From contig NZ_CANKYH010000010.1 of NCBI RefSeq assembly GCF_947487915.1, forward strand, positions 62,001-126,000: a stretch of DNA of 64,000 nt, given 5' to 3'. Position numbers and translations under genes: made by a program. Shown piece after piece: positions 17,035-30,057 of this stretch. The number at the start of each line of letters is the position of its first letter. Positions within the stretch are counted from its first letter, which is position 1. The notes under the pieces are model-generated. The model did not search any database, had not been told where the DNA came from, and saw only the letters and a list, made by a program, of their open reading frames with translations. The DNA comes from an uncultured Serinicoccus sp. Its GTDB lineage: Bacteria > Actinomycetota > Actinomycetes > Actinomycetales > Dermatophilaceae.

Positions 17035-17220
17035 GGGACTCCTGTGATCGGGGGCACACGGGTCCCAAGAAAGTAGCAACGTCAGATCCTCCACCGCAGG
17101 TCCAGAGGGGGTTCAGCGCCGCTTCGTGACAGGAACGTTACGTAGACAACGGTCAGGTCACGATGCGCGCGGAGCGGGAATGAGGTACAAGGCGCCGCCG
17201 TGAACAGCCTGTCCGACCGC
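17035..17220. other. Gap between metH and the betaine operon
   Basis: 186 bp holding the 3' end region of metH and the promoter of the betaine operon (both genes are on the minus strand). I could not pick a convincing -35/-10 pair. Confidence 0.5.
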
Positions 17221-20937
<3,717 letters not shown>

Positions 20938-20944
20938 CCTGAAG

Positions 20945-20950
20945 ATTCTA
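20945..20950 (-). promoter_or_regulatory. -10 element of a leaderless metH promoter
   Basis: TAGAAT on the minus strand, 7 nt before the GTG start of metH. No Shine-Dalgarno sequence fits between them. Confidence 0.55.
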
Positions 20951-21115
20951 CGGTCGGGCCCTCCGGCTCACCCATTCCCGGCGTACGGACCCCCGCTCGC
21001 CGACGGCGACCACCCGGCGCCGCAGGACGTGCGGGCCGACCGACGACGCACCGCATACCGTGCGGTGCCCGCACGAGCGGTCACCCGCGCGGCCGGGTGA
21101 GACACTGAGGACGTC

Positions 21116-23629
21116 ATGACAGCTTCCACGTCGCGTCCCCTGACCGCCACCTACCGCCTCCAGCTGCACGCCGGCTTCACCTGCGCCGACGCCCGGCAGG
21201 TGCTGCCCTACCTGCACGCGCTGGGGGTCAGCCACGTCTACCTCTCCCCGGTGCTCACGGCCGTCCCGGGCTCCGAGCACGGGTATGACGTGCTGGACCA
21301 CACCGAGGTCAACCCCGAGATCGGTGGTCGGCCCGGTCTCGAGGCGCTCGCCGACGCCGCGCACGACCTGGGCCTGGGGGTGGTCGTGGACGTCGTCCCC
21401 AACCACATGGCGCTGGTCGCCCCGCTGTGGCGCAACCTTCCGGTCTGGGAGGTGCTGCGCGACGGGCCGACCGCCGCGCGGGCCGCCTGGTTCGACGTCG
21501 ACTGGGACCACCTCGGTGGCCGGTTCGGCCTTCCCGTCCTCGGCGAGGACCTCGACGCGGTGCTCGCCCGCGGCGAGATCACCCTGGACACCGGTCGTGA
21601 CGACGAGGGCCCGGCCGCCGGCCAGCCGGTCGCCCGCTACTTCGAGCACGTGCTGCCGCTCGCGCCGGGCACCGAGCAGCTGGCGCACGAGCACCCCGAG
21701 GGCCCGGGCTCCGCAGCCGCGGTGCGCTCCGTGCTGGACGCCCAGCGCTGGCTGCTCTCGTCCTGGCTCGACGCCGCCGACGTGCTGAACTACCGCCGCT
21801 TCTTCGAGGTCGACGGGCTCATCGGCGTCCGGGTCGAGCAGCCCGACGTCTTCGCCGACACCCACGAGCTGCTCCTCGACCTGCACCGCCGCGGCGTCGT
21901 CGACGGCTTCCGCATCGACCACCCGGACGGGCTGGCCGACCCCACGTCATACCTGCGGATGCTCAACGACGCCGTCCAGGAGGGCACGCCGATCTGGGTC
22001 GAGAAGATCCTCGAGGGGGACGAGCGGCTGCCGGAGGTGTGGGCCTGCGCGGGCACGACCGGCTACGACGCCAACGCGGCGCTGTCCGCCGCCCTCGTCG
22101 ACCCCACGACCACCGACGTCGTCAGCGCCACGTGGGCGCAGACCGGGGGTGAGCCCGACCTGCACGTGGAGGTCGAGCGCTGCAAGCGGCTCGCTGCCAC
22201 CGAGCTGCTGCGCCCCGAGGTCGCCCGGCTCATGCGGCGGGCGGTGCAGGCACTGCCGCGGCACGACGAGGACCGGCTGCGCGACGCGCTGGTCGAGCTG
22301 CTGGTCTCGGTGCACGTCTACCGCGCCTACGTCCGGCCCGGGGCCGCCCCGACCGAGGCCGACGAGGCGCTGGTCCAGCCCCTGCTGGACGGTCAGGAGC
22401 GCGCCCGCGCGGCCCGGCCCGAGCTAAGCGCGGAGATCGACGCGCTCACCGACGTCCTCGCCGACCCGCAGGGGTGCGCCACCGACCCCGCGGCCGCGGC
22501 CGACCTGTGCGTGCGCTTCCAGCAGACCACCGGCCCGGTCATGGCCAAGGGCATCGAGGACACCGCGTTCTACCGCTGGCACCGCCTCGTCGCGCTCAAC
22601 GAGGTGGGCGCCGACCCGGCCGTCGGTCTCGACCCCGCGCACGGCGTGGCCACCCTGCACGCCTGGGCCCGCCACCAGGCCGGGCACTGGCCCGCCGGCA
22701 TGACCACCCTGTCCACCCACGACACCAAGCGCAGCGAGGACGTCCGCGCCCGGATCCTGGCCGTCTCCGGCGACGGCGAGTCGTGGCAGGCCGTCTCCCG
22801 GCTCGCGCTCGAGGCCGCGGCCCGCCACGGGGTGGACGGGGAGACCGCACACCTGATCTGGCAGACCCTGGTGGGGGCCGGCCGGGTCGACACCGAGCGG
22901 CTGGACGCCTACCTCACCAAGGCGGTGCGCGAGGCCAAGGTGCGCTCGACGTGGACCGAGCCGGACGAGGACTACGAGGGCCGGGTGCTCGCGCTCGCCC
23001 ACGAGATGCTCGGCGAGGGGGAGGGCGAGGGCAAGGGCGAGGTCTCCGAGGCGATCGCGGCCGCCGTCCGCGACAACGCGCCGACGATCCGCACCCTGAC
23101 GCTGGCGCAGAAGATCCTGCAGCTCACCCTCCCCGGGATCCCGGACACCTACCAGGGCTCCGGCGTGGTGGACCTGTCCCTCGTCGACCCCGACAACCGA
23201 CGGCCGGTCGACTACGACGAGCGCATCGACCGGCTGCAGCGCCTGGACGCCACGGGGTGGACGGGCGACCTGTCCGACGAGGTGCTCTGGGTGACCTCGC
23301 GGGTGCTGCGCCTGCGGTCCTGGCTCCCGCAGGCCTACGGCCCCGGGGCCGACTACGCCCCCGTCGACGCGGGCGAGCACGTGCTCGGCTTCCTGCGTGG
23401 CGGGGTGGCGGCGACCCTCACCATCCGGGCGCCCCGCGCGCTGGGTGCGGCCGGCGGTCTCGGGGGACAGCGCATACCCCTGCCGCCAGACCTCTGGGTC
23501 GACGCGCTCACCGGCGCGGAGCACCCGGTCGGCGAGGACGCGGACGGCCCGCTCGCGGCCGACGTCTTCGCCCAGGGCCCGGTCGCGCTGCTGGTGCGGG
23601 CCGCCGACCTGCGGGAGGGTGGCCGATGA
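21116..23629 (+). CDS. treY: Maltooligosyltrehalose synthase
   Basis: An 837-residue GH13 enzyme that isomerises the reducing-end alpha-1,4 bond of maltodextrins to an alpha,alpha-1,1 bond, giving maltooligosyltrehalose. Recognisable family blocks are ATYRLQLHAGFTCADA at the N terminus, GVSHVYLSPVLTA, GSEHGYDVLDHTEVNPEIGG, VVDVVPNHMA, VDGFRIDHPDGLADP (nucleophile Asp) and the C-terminal MAKGIEDTAFYR and TLSTHDTKRSEDVRAR. GAGG lies 6 nt before the ATG. The stop overlaps the treZ start (ATGA). With TreZ it makes trehalose from glycogen or starch; treX is not in the window. Confidence 0.95.
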   Translation: MTASTSRPLTATYRLQLHAGFTCADARQVLPYLHALGVSHVYLSPVLTAVPGSEHGYDVLDHTEVNPEIGGRPGLEALADAAHDLGLGVVVDVVPNHMALVAPLWRNLPVWEVLRDGPTAARAAWFDVDWDHLGGRFGLPVLGEDLDAVLARGEITLDTGRDDEGPAAGQPVARYFEHVLPLAPGTEQLAHEHPEGPGSAAAVRSVLDAQRWLLSSWLDAADVLNYRRFFEVDGLIGVRVEQPDVFADTHELLLDLHRRGVVDGFRIDHPDGLADPTSYLRMLNDAVQEGTPIWVEKILEGDERLPEVWACAGTTGYDANAALSAALVDPTTTDVVSATWAQTGGEPDLHVEVERCKRLAATELLRPEVARLMRRAVQALPRHDEDRLRDALVELLVSVHVYRAYVRPGAAPTEADEALVQPLLDGQERARAARPELSAEIDALTDVLADPQGCATDPAAAADLCVRFQQTTGPVMAKGIEDTAFYRWHRLVALNEVGADPAVGLDPAHGVATLHAWARHQAGHWPAGMTTLSTHDTKRSEDVRARILAVSGDGESWQAVSRLALEAAARHGVDGETAHLIWQTLVGAGRVDTERLDAYLTKAVREAKVRSTWTEPDEDYEGRVLALAHEMLGEGEGEGKGEVSEAIAAAVRDNAPTIRTLTLAQKILQLTLPGIPDTYQGSGVVDLSLVDPDNRRPVDYDERIDRLQRLDATGWTGDLSDEVLWVTSRVLRLRSWLPQAYGPGADYAPVDAGEHVLGFLRGGVAATLTIRAPRALGAAGGLGGQRIPLPPDLWVDALTGAEHPVGEDADGPLAADVFAQGPVALLVRAADLREGGR

Positions 23630-25503
23630 GCGCGGAGCAGGTGCGCCTGTGGGCGCCCGACGCCGAGCAGGTCGAGCTGGTGCTCGGTGCCGACGGGGGC
23701 ACGCGGGTGCCCATGGCGGCGTCCGGGTCGAGTGGTGGTGCCGGCACCGCGTCGGGAGACGGCTGGTGGTCGGTCACCGCCGACGTCGCCGCGCACGGTG
23801 GGCGCTACGCCTTCGCCGTCGACGACGGCGACCCGGTGCCCGACCCCCGCTCCCGGCACCAGCCGGACGGGGTCCACGCCGCCAGCGCGCTCGTCGACAC
23901 CGGCGCCTTCCCCTGGACCGACCAGGGCTGGGGCGGGGTGCCCATGGAGCGCGCGGCCGTCTACGAGCTGCACGTGGGGACCTTCACCGAGGCGGGCACC
24001 TTCGACGCCGCCGCCGAGCGGCTCGGCCACCTCGTCGAGCTGGGGGTGAGCGTCGTGGAGCTCATGCCCGTGGCCGCCTTCCCCGGTCGGCACGGGTGGG
24101 GCTACGACGGCGTCGCGCTGTATGCCGTGCACGACGCCTACGGCGGGCCGCAGGGGCTGGCCCGTTTCGTCGACGCCGCCCACGCCGCCGGGCTCGCCGT
24201 GTGGCTGGACGTCGTCTACAACCACCTGGGCCCCAGCGGCAACTACCTGCGGCAGACCGGGCCCTACTTCACCGACCGGCACCACACCCCCTGGGGCGAG
24301 GCGGTCAACCTCGACGGGCCGGGCAGCGACGGGGTCAGGGCCTACCTGCTGGACAACGCCCGGATGTGGCTGGAGGACTACCACCTCGACGGGCTCCGGC
24401 TCGACGCCGTGCACGCGCTGCACGACGAGCGGGCCGTGCACCTCCTGGAGGAGCTCGCCGAGCTGGCCGACGCCCTCACCGCGCGCACCGGGGTGCCGCG
24501 CTCGCTGGTCGCCGAGTCCGACCGCAACGACCCCGCGACCGTCTCGCGACGCGGGCCGGGTGGTGCCGGAGGTCTCGGGCTGCACGGGCAGTGGGCCGAC
24601 GACGTGCACCACGCGCTGCACGTCCTCCTCTCGGGGGAGTCCCAGGGCTACTACGGCGACTTCGCCGACCCGGGGGCCGTCCCCCAGGTGCTGGGTCGCA
24701 CGCCCTTCTTCCACGACGGCACCCTCTCGACCTTCCGGGGGCGGGTGCACGGGCGCCCGGTCGACCTCGAGGTCACCGAACCCTGGCGCTTCGTCGCCTC
24801 GCTGCAGACCCACGACCAGGTCGGCAACCGGGCGGTCGGGGACCGGCTGCACCACGGCATACCGGCCGGTCGGCACGCGGTCGGGGCGGCACTGCTGCTC
24901 ACCGCGCCCTGGACGCCGATGCTCTTCATGGGCGAGGAGTGGGGCGCCTCGACGCCGTGGCAGTACTTCACCGACCACGAGGAGGAGTGGCTCGCGCAGT
25001 CGATCCGGGAGGGCCGGCAGGCGGAGTTCGCCGAGCACGGCTGGGCCGGGGAGGTGCCCGACCCGCAGGACACCGGGACGGTGGCGGCCTCGACCCTGCG
25101 CTGGTCCGAGGTGGGTGAGGGGGAGCACGCCGAGGTGCTGGCGTTCTACCGCGCCCTGCTGCACTGGCGGCGGGACACCGCGCCGCAGGTGCGCGGGACC
25201 GTCGGCGAGGTGGCCCGGCAGCCGGACGGCACCGGTGGGGAGGTCCTCACGGTCGTGCGTCCCGGGGTCGCGGTCGTGGCCCGGCTGGGCGGTGAGGGCG
25301 AGATCCCCGTGCCGCTGCCGGCCGGTGACGACGGCGCACCGGTGAGGGCCGACCTCGTCGCGGCCTTCCCGGCCGAGGTCGGCGAACGGCTGCGGGGGGT
25401 CGTGGGCGGCCCGGACGGTGGTCGGGGCGGCACGCAGGACGACGAGGAGGCTGCCGGAGAGCTCCGGCTCGGCCCGGACAGCGTGGTGGTGGTGCGGCGA
25501 TGA
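23626..25503 (+). CDS. treZ: Maltooligosyltrehalose trehalohydrolase
   Basis: A 625-residue GH13 enzyme that releases trehalose from maltooligosyltrehalose. The N-terminal E-set domain (VRLWAPDAEQVELVL) is followed by YELHVGTFTEAGTFDAA, DVVYNHLGPSGNY, DGLRLDAVHAL with nucleophile D260, and VAESDRND with acid/base E297. QTHDQVGNRAVGDRL holds the transition-state Asp, and FMGEEWGASTPWQYFTDH is a TreZ-specific segment. Start and stop both overlap neighbours by 4 bp, so treY, treZ and the next gene are translationally coupled. Confidence 0.95.
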   Translation: MSAEQVRLWAPDAEQVELVLGADGGTRVPMAASGSSGGAGTASGDGWWSVTADVAAHGGRYAFAVDDGDPVPDPRSRHQPDGVHAASALVDTGAFPWTDQGWGGVPMERAAVYELHVGTFTEAGTFDAAAERLGHLVELGVSVVELMPVAAFPGRHGWGYDGVALYAVHDAYGGPQGLARFVDAAHAAGLAVWLDVVYNHLGPSGNYLRQTGPYFTDRHHTPWGEAVNLDGPGSDGVRAYLLDNARMWLEDYHLDGLRLDAVHALHDERAVHLLEELAELADALTARTGVPRSLVAESDRNDPATVSRRGPGGAGGLGLHGQWADDVHHALHVLLSGESQGYYGDFADPGAVPQVLGRTPFFHDGTLSTFRGRVHGRPVDLEVTEPWRFVASLQTHDQVGNRAVGDRLHHGIPAGRHAVGAALLLTAPWTPMLFMGEEWGASTPWQYFTDHEEEWLAQSIREGRQAEFAEHGWAGEVPDPQDTGTVAASTLRWSEVGEGEHAEVLAFYRALLHWRRDTAPQVRGTVGEVARQPDGTGGEVLTVVRPGVAVVARLGGEGEIPVPLPAGDDGAPVRADLVAAFPAEVGERLRGVVGGPDGGRGGTQDDEEAAGELRLGPDSVVVVRR

Positions 25504-26129
25504 GCGAGGACGCGCCGCGTCGCCGGTTCCACCGGCCCACGCTGCGGCCGCCGGACCGGCTCGAGGACGCCTCCGAGCAGGTCGACCCGCTCGAGGTCGC
25601 CGAGGCGGCCCACCGCAGCGCCGAGCTGGTGGTCGGCCGGGGCCGCGCCGAGTCGGCCCGGGACAGCGAGCTGACCTCCCGACTGGTGGGGCTGGTCGGT
25701 GAGGTGGGGCTGGCCACGGTCGCCCAGCTGTGGTCGGACCGGCCGGCCCGCAGCCTGCCCGGGGCCCTGTGGCGGATCTACCTGCTGCACGAGTGGGTGC
25801 TGCGCCAGCCCGAGGAGGTCGGGCGCCGGTTCGTCGCCGGGTCCGGGCACACGGAGGTCTACCACGCGATCGCCGGGGTCGCCGAGCCCCCCGACCCGGA
25901 CGCGCTGCGCCGCCTCACCGAGCAGATCCTCGGGGGCGTCTTCACCGGCGACCTCGCGATCGCCCTCGAGCGCGCCAGCGCCTTCTGCCACGTCATGGCG
26001 GTGGGGCTCGCCGACCCGGGGGACGACGGCATACCGTCCGAGCAGGTGACCCGGGCCGCGCGCCTGCGCGACACCGCCGACGACCTCGCCGCCTGCGCCG
26101 GCCTCTGGCGCCTGGGCGACCTGCACTGA
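25500..26129 (+). CDS. Unknown protein coupled to treYZ
   Basis: A 209-residue, mostly alpha-helical protein of unrecognised family, with no signal peptide or membrane segment. The first 30 residues are basic and proline-rich (RRRFHRPTLRPPDRL). Notable segments are LWRIYLLHEWVLRQPEEVGRRF (split about 90-112), AIALERASAFCHVMAVG and DDLAACAGLWRLGDLH at the end. The ATG lies inside the treZ stop (ATGA), so it is made with the trehalose enzymes. An accessory or regulatory role is possible but nothing in the sequence proves it. Confidence 0.65.
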   Translation: MSEDAPRRRFHRPTLRPPDRLEDASEQVDPLEVAEAAHRSAELVVGRGRAESARDSELTSRLVGLVGEVGLATVAQLWSDRPARSLPGALWRIYLLHEWVLRQPEEVGRRFVAGSGHTEVYHAIAGVAEPPDPDALRRLTEQILGGVFTGDLAIALERASAFCHVMAVGLADPGDDGIPSEQVTRAARLRDTADDLAACAGLWRLGDLH

Positions 26130-26511
26130 CCGCGAGGATTCCGCGCGCAGTCCCCGGCCCGCAAGGGCGCGACTGCACCGGGTATGTCGTGGAATCGCCC
26201 CGGGCGGCGACCTATCCGCTGCAGTCGCGCACCACCGGACGCGGGATCGGGCACGAGACGTCGTGACGAACCCGAGGGGCGTCCTCCGCACCTCCCGGTG
26301 CAGGTTTGGGGGAACCTCGGGCAGAGGCGTACCGTGGTCTGCGCGTGCCGGGCCGCGGCAGCCCCGGGCTCCAACACACGCCGCTTCGAGCGGCCACGCG
26401 CCGAGAGGCGCTCCCGGCCCGGCACGCACACCCTCTCCCGTCGGTATGCCGGCAGCTCGGCGCCCCGGCACGGCGCCACTGCCACTGCCACGACCGCGGG
26501 TCGCCGGCAGC
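26130..26511. other. 382-bp convergent intergenic gap with inverted repeats
   Basis: No gene is supported here. The gap separates the converging treYZ and mutT1/mshD operons. It holds an 11-bp inverted repeat (26167-26177 with 26220-26230, GCGCGACTGCA/TGCAGTCGCGC) around a 42-nt loop. A nearby GATTCC/GGAATC pair could nest with it. A bidirectional termination region is the simplest reading. Confidence 0.5.
26167..26230. terminator. Possible bidirectional terminator (11-bp inverted repeat)
   Basis: Perfect 11-bp arms at 26167-26177 and 26220-26230 lie in a convergent gap. The 42-nt loop is long for a terminator, so the call is tentative. Confidence 0.3.
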
Positions 26512-27462
26512 TCAGCGGGGCCGGTACCTCGTCGCCGAGAGGACCTGGGCCGCCGCCCCGGAGCCGGTCATCGTGCAGGCCAGGACCTCGCCCTTGTCCA
26601 TCGTCACCTCCGTGAGGCGCCGCAGCACCCGCACCCCCGACCGCTCCATGCCCGGGGCGGTCCGCTCGAGCAACGCGCCCACGAGGTCGGGCAGCAGCGG
26701 CCCGTGGGTGCACAGCGCGGTCGAGACGCCCGCCTCGAGCACCCGCCCGAGGTGCTTCCGGAGCTTGCGGGGGTCGCTCTCGAAGCCCTCCTCGGAGAGC
26801 CCTTTCCTCGTCGTGACGCTCAGCCCGGCCGACCGCGCGAACGGCGCGAGGGTGTCGGAGCAGCGCACCGAGGTGCTGCTGAGCAGCTGCTCCGGCCCGT
26901 ATGCCGCCAGCAGGTCCGCGAGCCGGTGCGCCGAGCGGCGCCGCCCGGGTCCGGTGAGGGGCCGGAGCGGGTCCGGGCCGGACCAGTCGCCGCGGGCGAT
27001 CGCCAGGGCGTGGCGCACCACGAGGAAGGTCCACGTCGGGAGCCGCTCGGCACCGTACAGGTCCACCACGGCCGCCAGCTGCTCACGGTCCCGGTCATAG
27101 CTCAGCCGGCGACCGGCCAGCGTCGGCGAGAGCCAGCACACCTCGTCGACCTCGTGCTCCAGCGCCCCCTGGCCGCCGACGACCTCTCCGGCCCAGTAGT
27201 GCACGACCTTGTCGGAGCCGCTGGCCAACCGGTAGCGCGAGACCGGCAACGGAGCCCCCAGCCGCACCCGCAGCCCGGTCTCCTCCCACGTCTCGCGCAC
27301 GGCCGCGACCGGGTAGTCCTCGCCGCGCTCCAGCTTGCCCTTGGGCCAGGACCAGTCGTCGTAGCGCGGCCGGTGCACGAGGGCGACCTGCAGCGCCCCC
27401 TGGCGGACACGCACCGGCAGCACCCCGCCGGCGCGCACCACCGGCGGACCGGCGCTGCTCAT
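26512..27462 (-). CDS. Nudix hydrolase fused to a histidine-phosphatase domain (MutT1-like)
   Basis: A 316-residue two-domain protein. Residues 1-150 are a Nudix domain with the full box G-x5-E-x7-REUXEEXG, seen as GKLERGEDYPVAAVRETWEETG (split about 42-63). Residues about 155-316 are a histidine phosphatase starting with VVRHALA, with RCSDTLAPF and a second His in LCTHGPL. This is the layout of mycobacterial MutT1, which degrades 8-oxo-dGTP and diadenosine polyphosphates. The phosphatase motif is VRHALA rather than RHGxA, as in that subgroup. It is coupled to mshD by an ATGA overlap. Confidence 0.85.
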   Translation of the reverse strand: MSSAGPPVVRAGGVLPVRVRQGALQVALVHRPRYDDWSWPKGKLERGEDYPVAAVRETWEETGLRVRLGAPLPVSRYRLASGSDKVVHYWAGEVVGGQGALEHEVDEVCWLSPTLAGRRLSYDRDREQLAAVVDLYGAERLPTWTFLVVRHALAIARGDWSGPDPLRPLTGPGRRRSAHRLADLLAAYGPEQLLSSTSVRCSDTLAPFARSAGLSVTTRKGLSEEGFESDPRKLRKHLGRVLEAGVSTALCTHGPLLPDLVGALLERTAPGMERSGVRVLRRLTEVTMDKGEVLACTMTGSGAAAQVLSATRYRPR

Positions 27463-28430
27463 GCCTCCGGGTCCCCCGCGGCATACATGACGTCGACCGC
27501 GGAGCGCTCGAAGCCGAGGCGCTGGTAGGTCGCGATCGCCGGCGCGTTGTCCCCGTCGACGTAGAGCGTGGCCTCCTGCACGCCGCAGGCGCGCAGGTGC
27601 TGCAGACCGAGCAGCGTCACCGCGGTCCCGAGTCCGCGGCCCTGGTAGTCGGGGTCGACCCCGACGACGTAGACCTCACCCGTCTCCGGGTGGTCGGTCT
27701 CGACCTTGGTCCAGTGGAAGGCCGCCATCCGCGCACGCCCGTCGGGGTCGACCTCCGTGGTGTCCTCGACGACGAGGAAGCCCGAGGGGTCGAACCACGG
27801 CTCGTGCTGGCGGTCCTGCAGGTCCGCCAGGCTCGTGCGGCCCTGCTCGGCGTGGTCGGCGAAGGCCCGCGCGTTGACCGCCAGCCAGGCCTCGTCGTCG
27901 GCGCCGACGCGGTAGGCCCGCACGGCGAAGCCCTCGGGCAGCTCCACCTGGTCGGGCAGGTCGGCCCACTCGCCGGCCAGCGGCCGGGCCATCTGCCAGA
28001 GCTCGCGGACGACCCGCAGCCCGCGCGAGGCGTAGAGGGTGCGCGCGTCCTGCAGGTCCCCGTGGCTCCACAGCCGCACCTGCGGCCAGCGCCGCAGCAC
28101 GTGGTCGAGGAGGGCCCCGCCCACCCCGCGGCGCCGCTGCTCGGGATCGACGACGAGCTCGGCGGACGGTGCCTGCGGGTCGCTGGTGTCGACGTGGCCG
28201 TAGCCGATGACCGGCCCCTGCGCGCCGTCCCGCACCACGAGGTGCACCCCGGTCTCGTGGCTGGCGCTGCTCTCCGGCAGCCGGCGGGCCTGCAGCACGG
28301 TCTGCTCGGACAGCGGTCTGACGCCGTCGTGGCCCGCGGCCCGCACGGCCAGGGCCAGCACGTCGCCGGACACGCGGCCGGGCAGTGCGGGGAGCTCGTC
28401 GATGTCGGGCTGGGGGCGATCTCCAGGCAT
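27459..28430 (-). CDS. mshD: Mycothiol synthase
   Basis: A 323-residue protein with tandem GNAT domains that acetylates Cys-GlcN-Ins, the last step of mycothiol synthesis. The N-terminal domain carries VVDPEQRRRGVGGALLDHV and the C-terminal domain VVGVDPDYQGRGLGTAVTLL, both acetyl-CoA-binding signatures. DEAWLAVNARAFADHAEQG and the terminal YQRLGFERSAVDVMY are MshD-specific. It heads the operon with the MutT1-like gene. glnR lies immediately upstream on the same strand, the same neighbourhood as in Mycobacterium (Rv0818-Rv0819). Confidence 0.93.
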   Translation of the reverse strand: MPGDRPQPDIDELPALPGRVSGDVLALAVRAAGHDGVRPLSEQTVLQARRLPESSASHETGVHLVVRDGAQGPVIGYGHVDTSDPQAPSAELVVDPEQRRRGVGGALLDHVLRRWPQVRLWSHGDLQDARTLYASRGLRVVRELWQMARPLAGEWADLPDQVELPEGFAVRAYRVGADDEAWLAVNARAFADHAEQGRTSLADLQDRQHEPWFDPSGFLVVEDTTEVDPDGRARMAAFHWTKVETDHPETGEVYVVGVDPDYQGRGLGTAVTLLGLQHLRACGVQEATLYVDGDNAPAIATYQRLGFERSAVDVMYAAGDPEA

Positions 28431-28452
28431 GGGGGTCAGTCTGGCACGCAGA

Positions 28453-29181
28453 TCAGCGCTCGGTGCTGCGTGCCCCGGTGAAGCGGTAGCCGACGCCGCG
28501 GATGGTCCCGATGAGCGACTCCCGCTCCGGCCCGAGCTTGGCGCGCAGGCGGCGGATGTGGACGTCGACGGTCCGCGTGCCGCCGTAGTAGTCGCCGCCC
28601 CAGACCTGCTGGAGCAGGATGTCGCGGGTGACGACCCGCCCCGGGTGCTGGACGAGGTAGCGCAGCAGCTCGAACTCCTTGAACGTCAGGTCCAGCGCCC
28701 GGCCCCCGGCCCGCACCGTCCAGCTGGCCTCGTCCACGACGACGTCGGCGACCCGGATGGTCTCCGGCTCCTCCACGCCCCCGGCCCCGTCGACCGGGCC
28801 GGGCGCCGGGACCGCCGCCCGCGGGCCGCGCCCCAGGGCCAGCCGCAGCCGCGCGGACAGCTCGGCCGGGCTCGCGGTGGCGGTGACCAGGTCGTCCATC
28901 GGCCACTGGTCGTCGAGGACCGCGAGCGCGCCCTCGCCGACGACGGCCAGCACCGGCACCCCCAGACCGAGGGCGGACAGGGAGCGCAGCACCCCGCGCG
29001 CCTGCACCAGGTCGGCGGTCGCGTCCACGAGCACGAGGTCCGGGTCGCCCCGGCTCACGAGGGTGCCCACGTCCATGCCGAGGACCGAGACCCGGTGCGG
29101 CAGCAGGGCCAGGCCGGGCAGCACGAGCGCCGCCGAGGTGTCCTCGGCGGGGCGCGGGGTGAGCAGGACCAGGTCGGCCAC
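28453..29181 (-). CDS. glnR: GlnR-type OmpR-family response regulator
   Basis: A 242-residue protein. Residues 1-120 are a receiver-like domain (LVLLTPRP, LALLPHRVSVL, DLVLVDATADL, VPVLAVVGEGALAVL) that follows mycobacterial GlnR closely. Residues about 145-235 are a winged helix (LTFKEFELLRYLVQHPGRVVTR, RTVDVHIRRLRAKLG, GTIRGVGYRF). GlnR is an orphan regulator of nitrogen assimilation and, in some actinobacteria, carbohydrate uptake. The GTG start at 29181 is chosen because TATCCT lies 6 nt upstream and homologues begin there. Confidence 0.85.
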   Translation of the reverse strand: MADLVLLTPRPAEDTSAALVLPGLALLPHRVSVLGMDVGTLVSRGDPDLVLVDATADLVQARGVLRSLSALGLGVPVLAVVGEGALAVLDDQWPMDDLVTATASPAELSARLRLALGRGPRAAVPAPGPVDGAGGVEEPETIRVADVVVDEASWTVRAGGRALDLTFKEFELLRYLVQHPGRVVTRDILLQQVWGGDYYGGTRTVDVHIRRLRAKLGPERESLIGTIRGVGYRFTGARSTER

Positions 29182-29187
29182 GGACCC

Positions 29188-29193
29188 AGGATA
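29188..29193 (-). promoter_or_regulatory. -10 element of a leaderless glnR promoter
   Basis: TATCCT on the minus strand, 6 nt before the GTG at 29181. Confidence 0.5.
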
Positions 29194-29234
29194 AGGAGTC
29201 GGCCCGCCTGCGGCCTCCACCAGGACGGGTGCGG

Positions 29235-29240
29235 CAAGAT
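29235..29240 (+). promoter_or_regulatory. -10 element of a probable leaderless promoter (membrane protein)
   Basis: CAAGAT, then GGAGGT directly touching the ATG at 29247. The layout matches that before the helicase gene. Confidence 0.35.
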
Positions 29241-29246
29241 GGAGGT

Positions 29247-30050
29247 ATGCCGCACCCCACCTCCAGCGCGCGGGTCGCCGATGCCCCCACGCCAGGACTG
29301 GTGGGGGCGCTGGCGGTGGTGGCGTGCGCCGTGGCCGGGCTGCTGGCCGTGTCGGCGGTCGCCGCGCCCTGGCTGCTCGCGGTGACCCTCGGGGCGTGCG
29401 CCGTGGTGGTCGCCTGGGGCTGGTCGGGCACCCTGGGCCTGCCCTCGCCGCGCGGCACCGCCGCGGTGCTCCTCATCGGGGGCCTCGCGCTGGTGGTCTC
29501 GGTGGGCGTCCGTCAGGAGGAGCCCTGGCTGGAGTGGGTCCCGGCGGCCCTGGCGCTGGCGATGATCACCGCCTTCCTGCACCAGATCCTGCGCCGGGAC
29601 GGCCGGCCCCGGGTGGTGCAGTCGGTCAGCGCGGTGGTGCTCGGGCTGGCCCTGGTGGGCTGCGGCATCCTCATGGTCCCGGCGAGCCACACCGCCGGGG
29701 GCATCGGGCTGCTCCTCGGCGCCCTGGCCGCGTCGGCCGCGTCGTCCGTGACGGACCTGGCCGTCCGCTGGCGGGCGGTGGGCGGGTGGCTGCTGGCGCT
29801 GGCCATGGCCGGGGGGGCTGCCGCCTCGCTCGGCGTCGCGCTCTCGCTCGGGGCGCCGTGGGAGACCTGGGTGCTGCTCGGCGTGGCGGCCGGGGCGGTG
29901 AGCCACGCCCTGCGGGCCGTGCTGGTCGGGTTGCCGACGCTGGCGCACTCGCGGCCCCGCCTGGTGACGGGCACCCTGTCGGTGCTCGTCGTGGGCGTCA
30001 CGCCCTACCTCGTCGGCCTCGCGTTCCTGCCCTCTTCCTTCCCCGGCTGA
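29247..30050 (+). CDS. Multi-pass membrane protein of unknown function
   Basis: A 267-residue hydrophobic protein with about seven to eight membrane segments and short loops. It resembles uncharacterised actinobacterial permease-like proteins; I see no conserved catalytic motif. It diverges from glnR, with 65 bp between the two starts, so shared regulation is possible. The ATG at 29247 follows CAAGAT-GGAGGT. GTG 29229 in the same frame is an alternative and adds six residues. Confidence 0.65.
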   Translation: MPHPTSSARVADAPTPGLVGALAVVACAVAGLLAVSAVAAPWLLAVTLGACAVVVAWGWSGTLGLPSPRGTAAVLLIGGLALVVSVGVRQEEPWLEWVPAALALAMITAFLHQILRRDGRPRVVQSVSAVVLGLALVGCGILMVPASHTAGGIGLLLGALAASAASSVTDLAVRWRAVGGWLLALAMAGGAAASLGVALSLGAPWETWVLLGVAAGAVSHALRAVLVGLPTLAHSRPRLVTGTLSVLVVGVTPYLVGLAFLPSSFPG

Positions 30051-30057
30051 GGCGTCC

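Noticed and set aside
20938..21115. Cobalamin riboswitch upstream of metH
   Set aside because: Only 178 bp separate metH and treY. I find no B12-box-like sequence, and the -10 hexamer lies 7 nt before the GTG, leaving no 5' leader.
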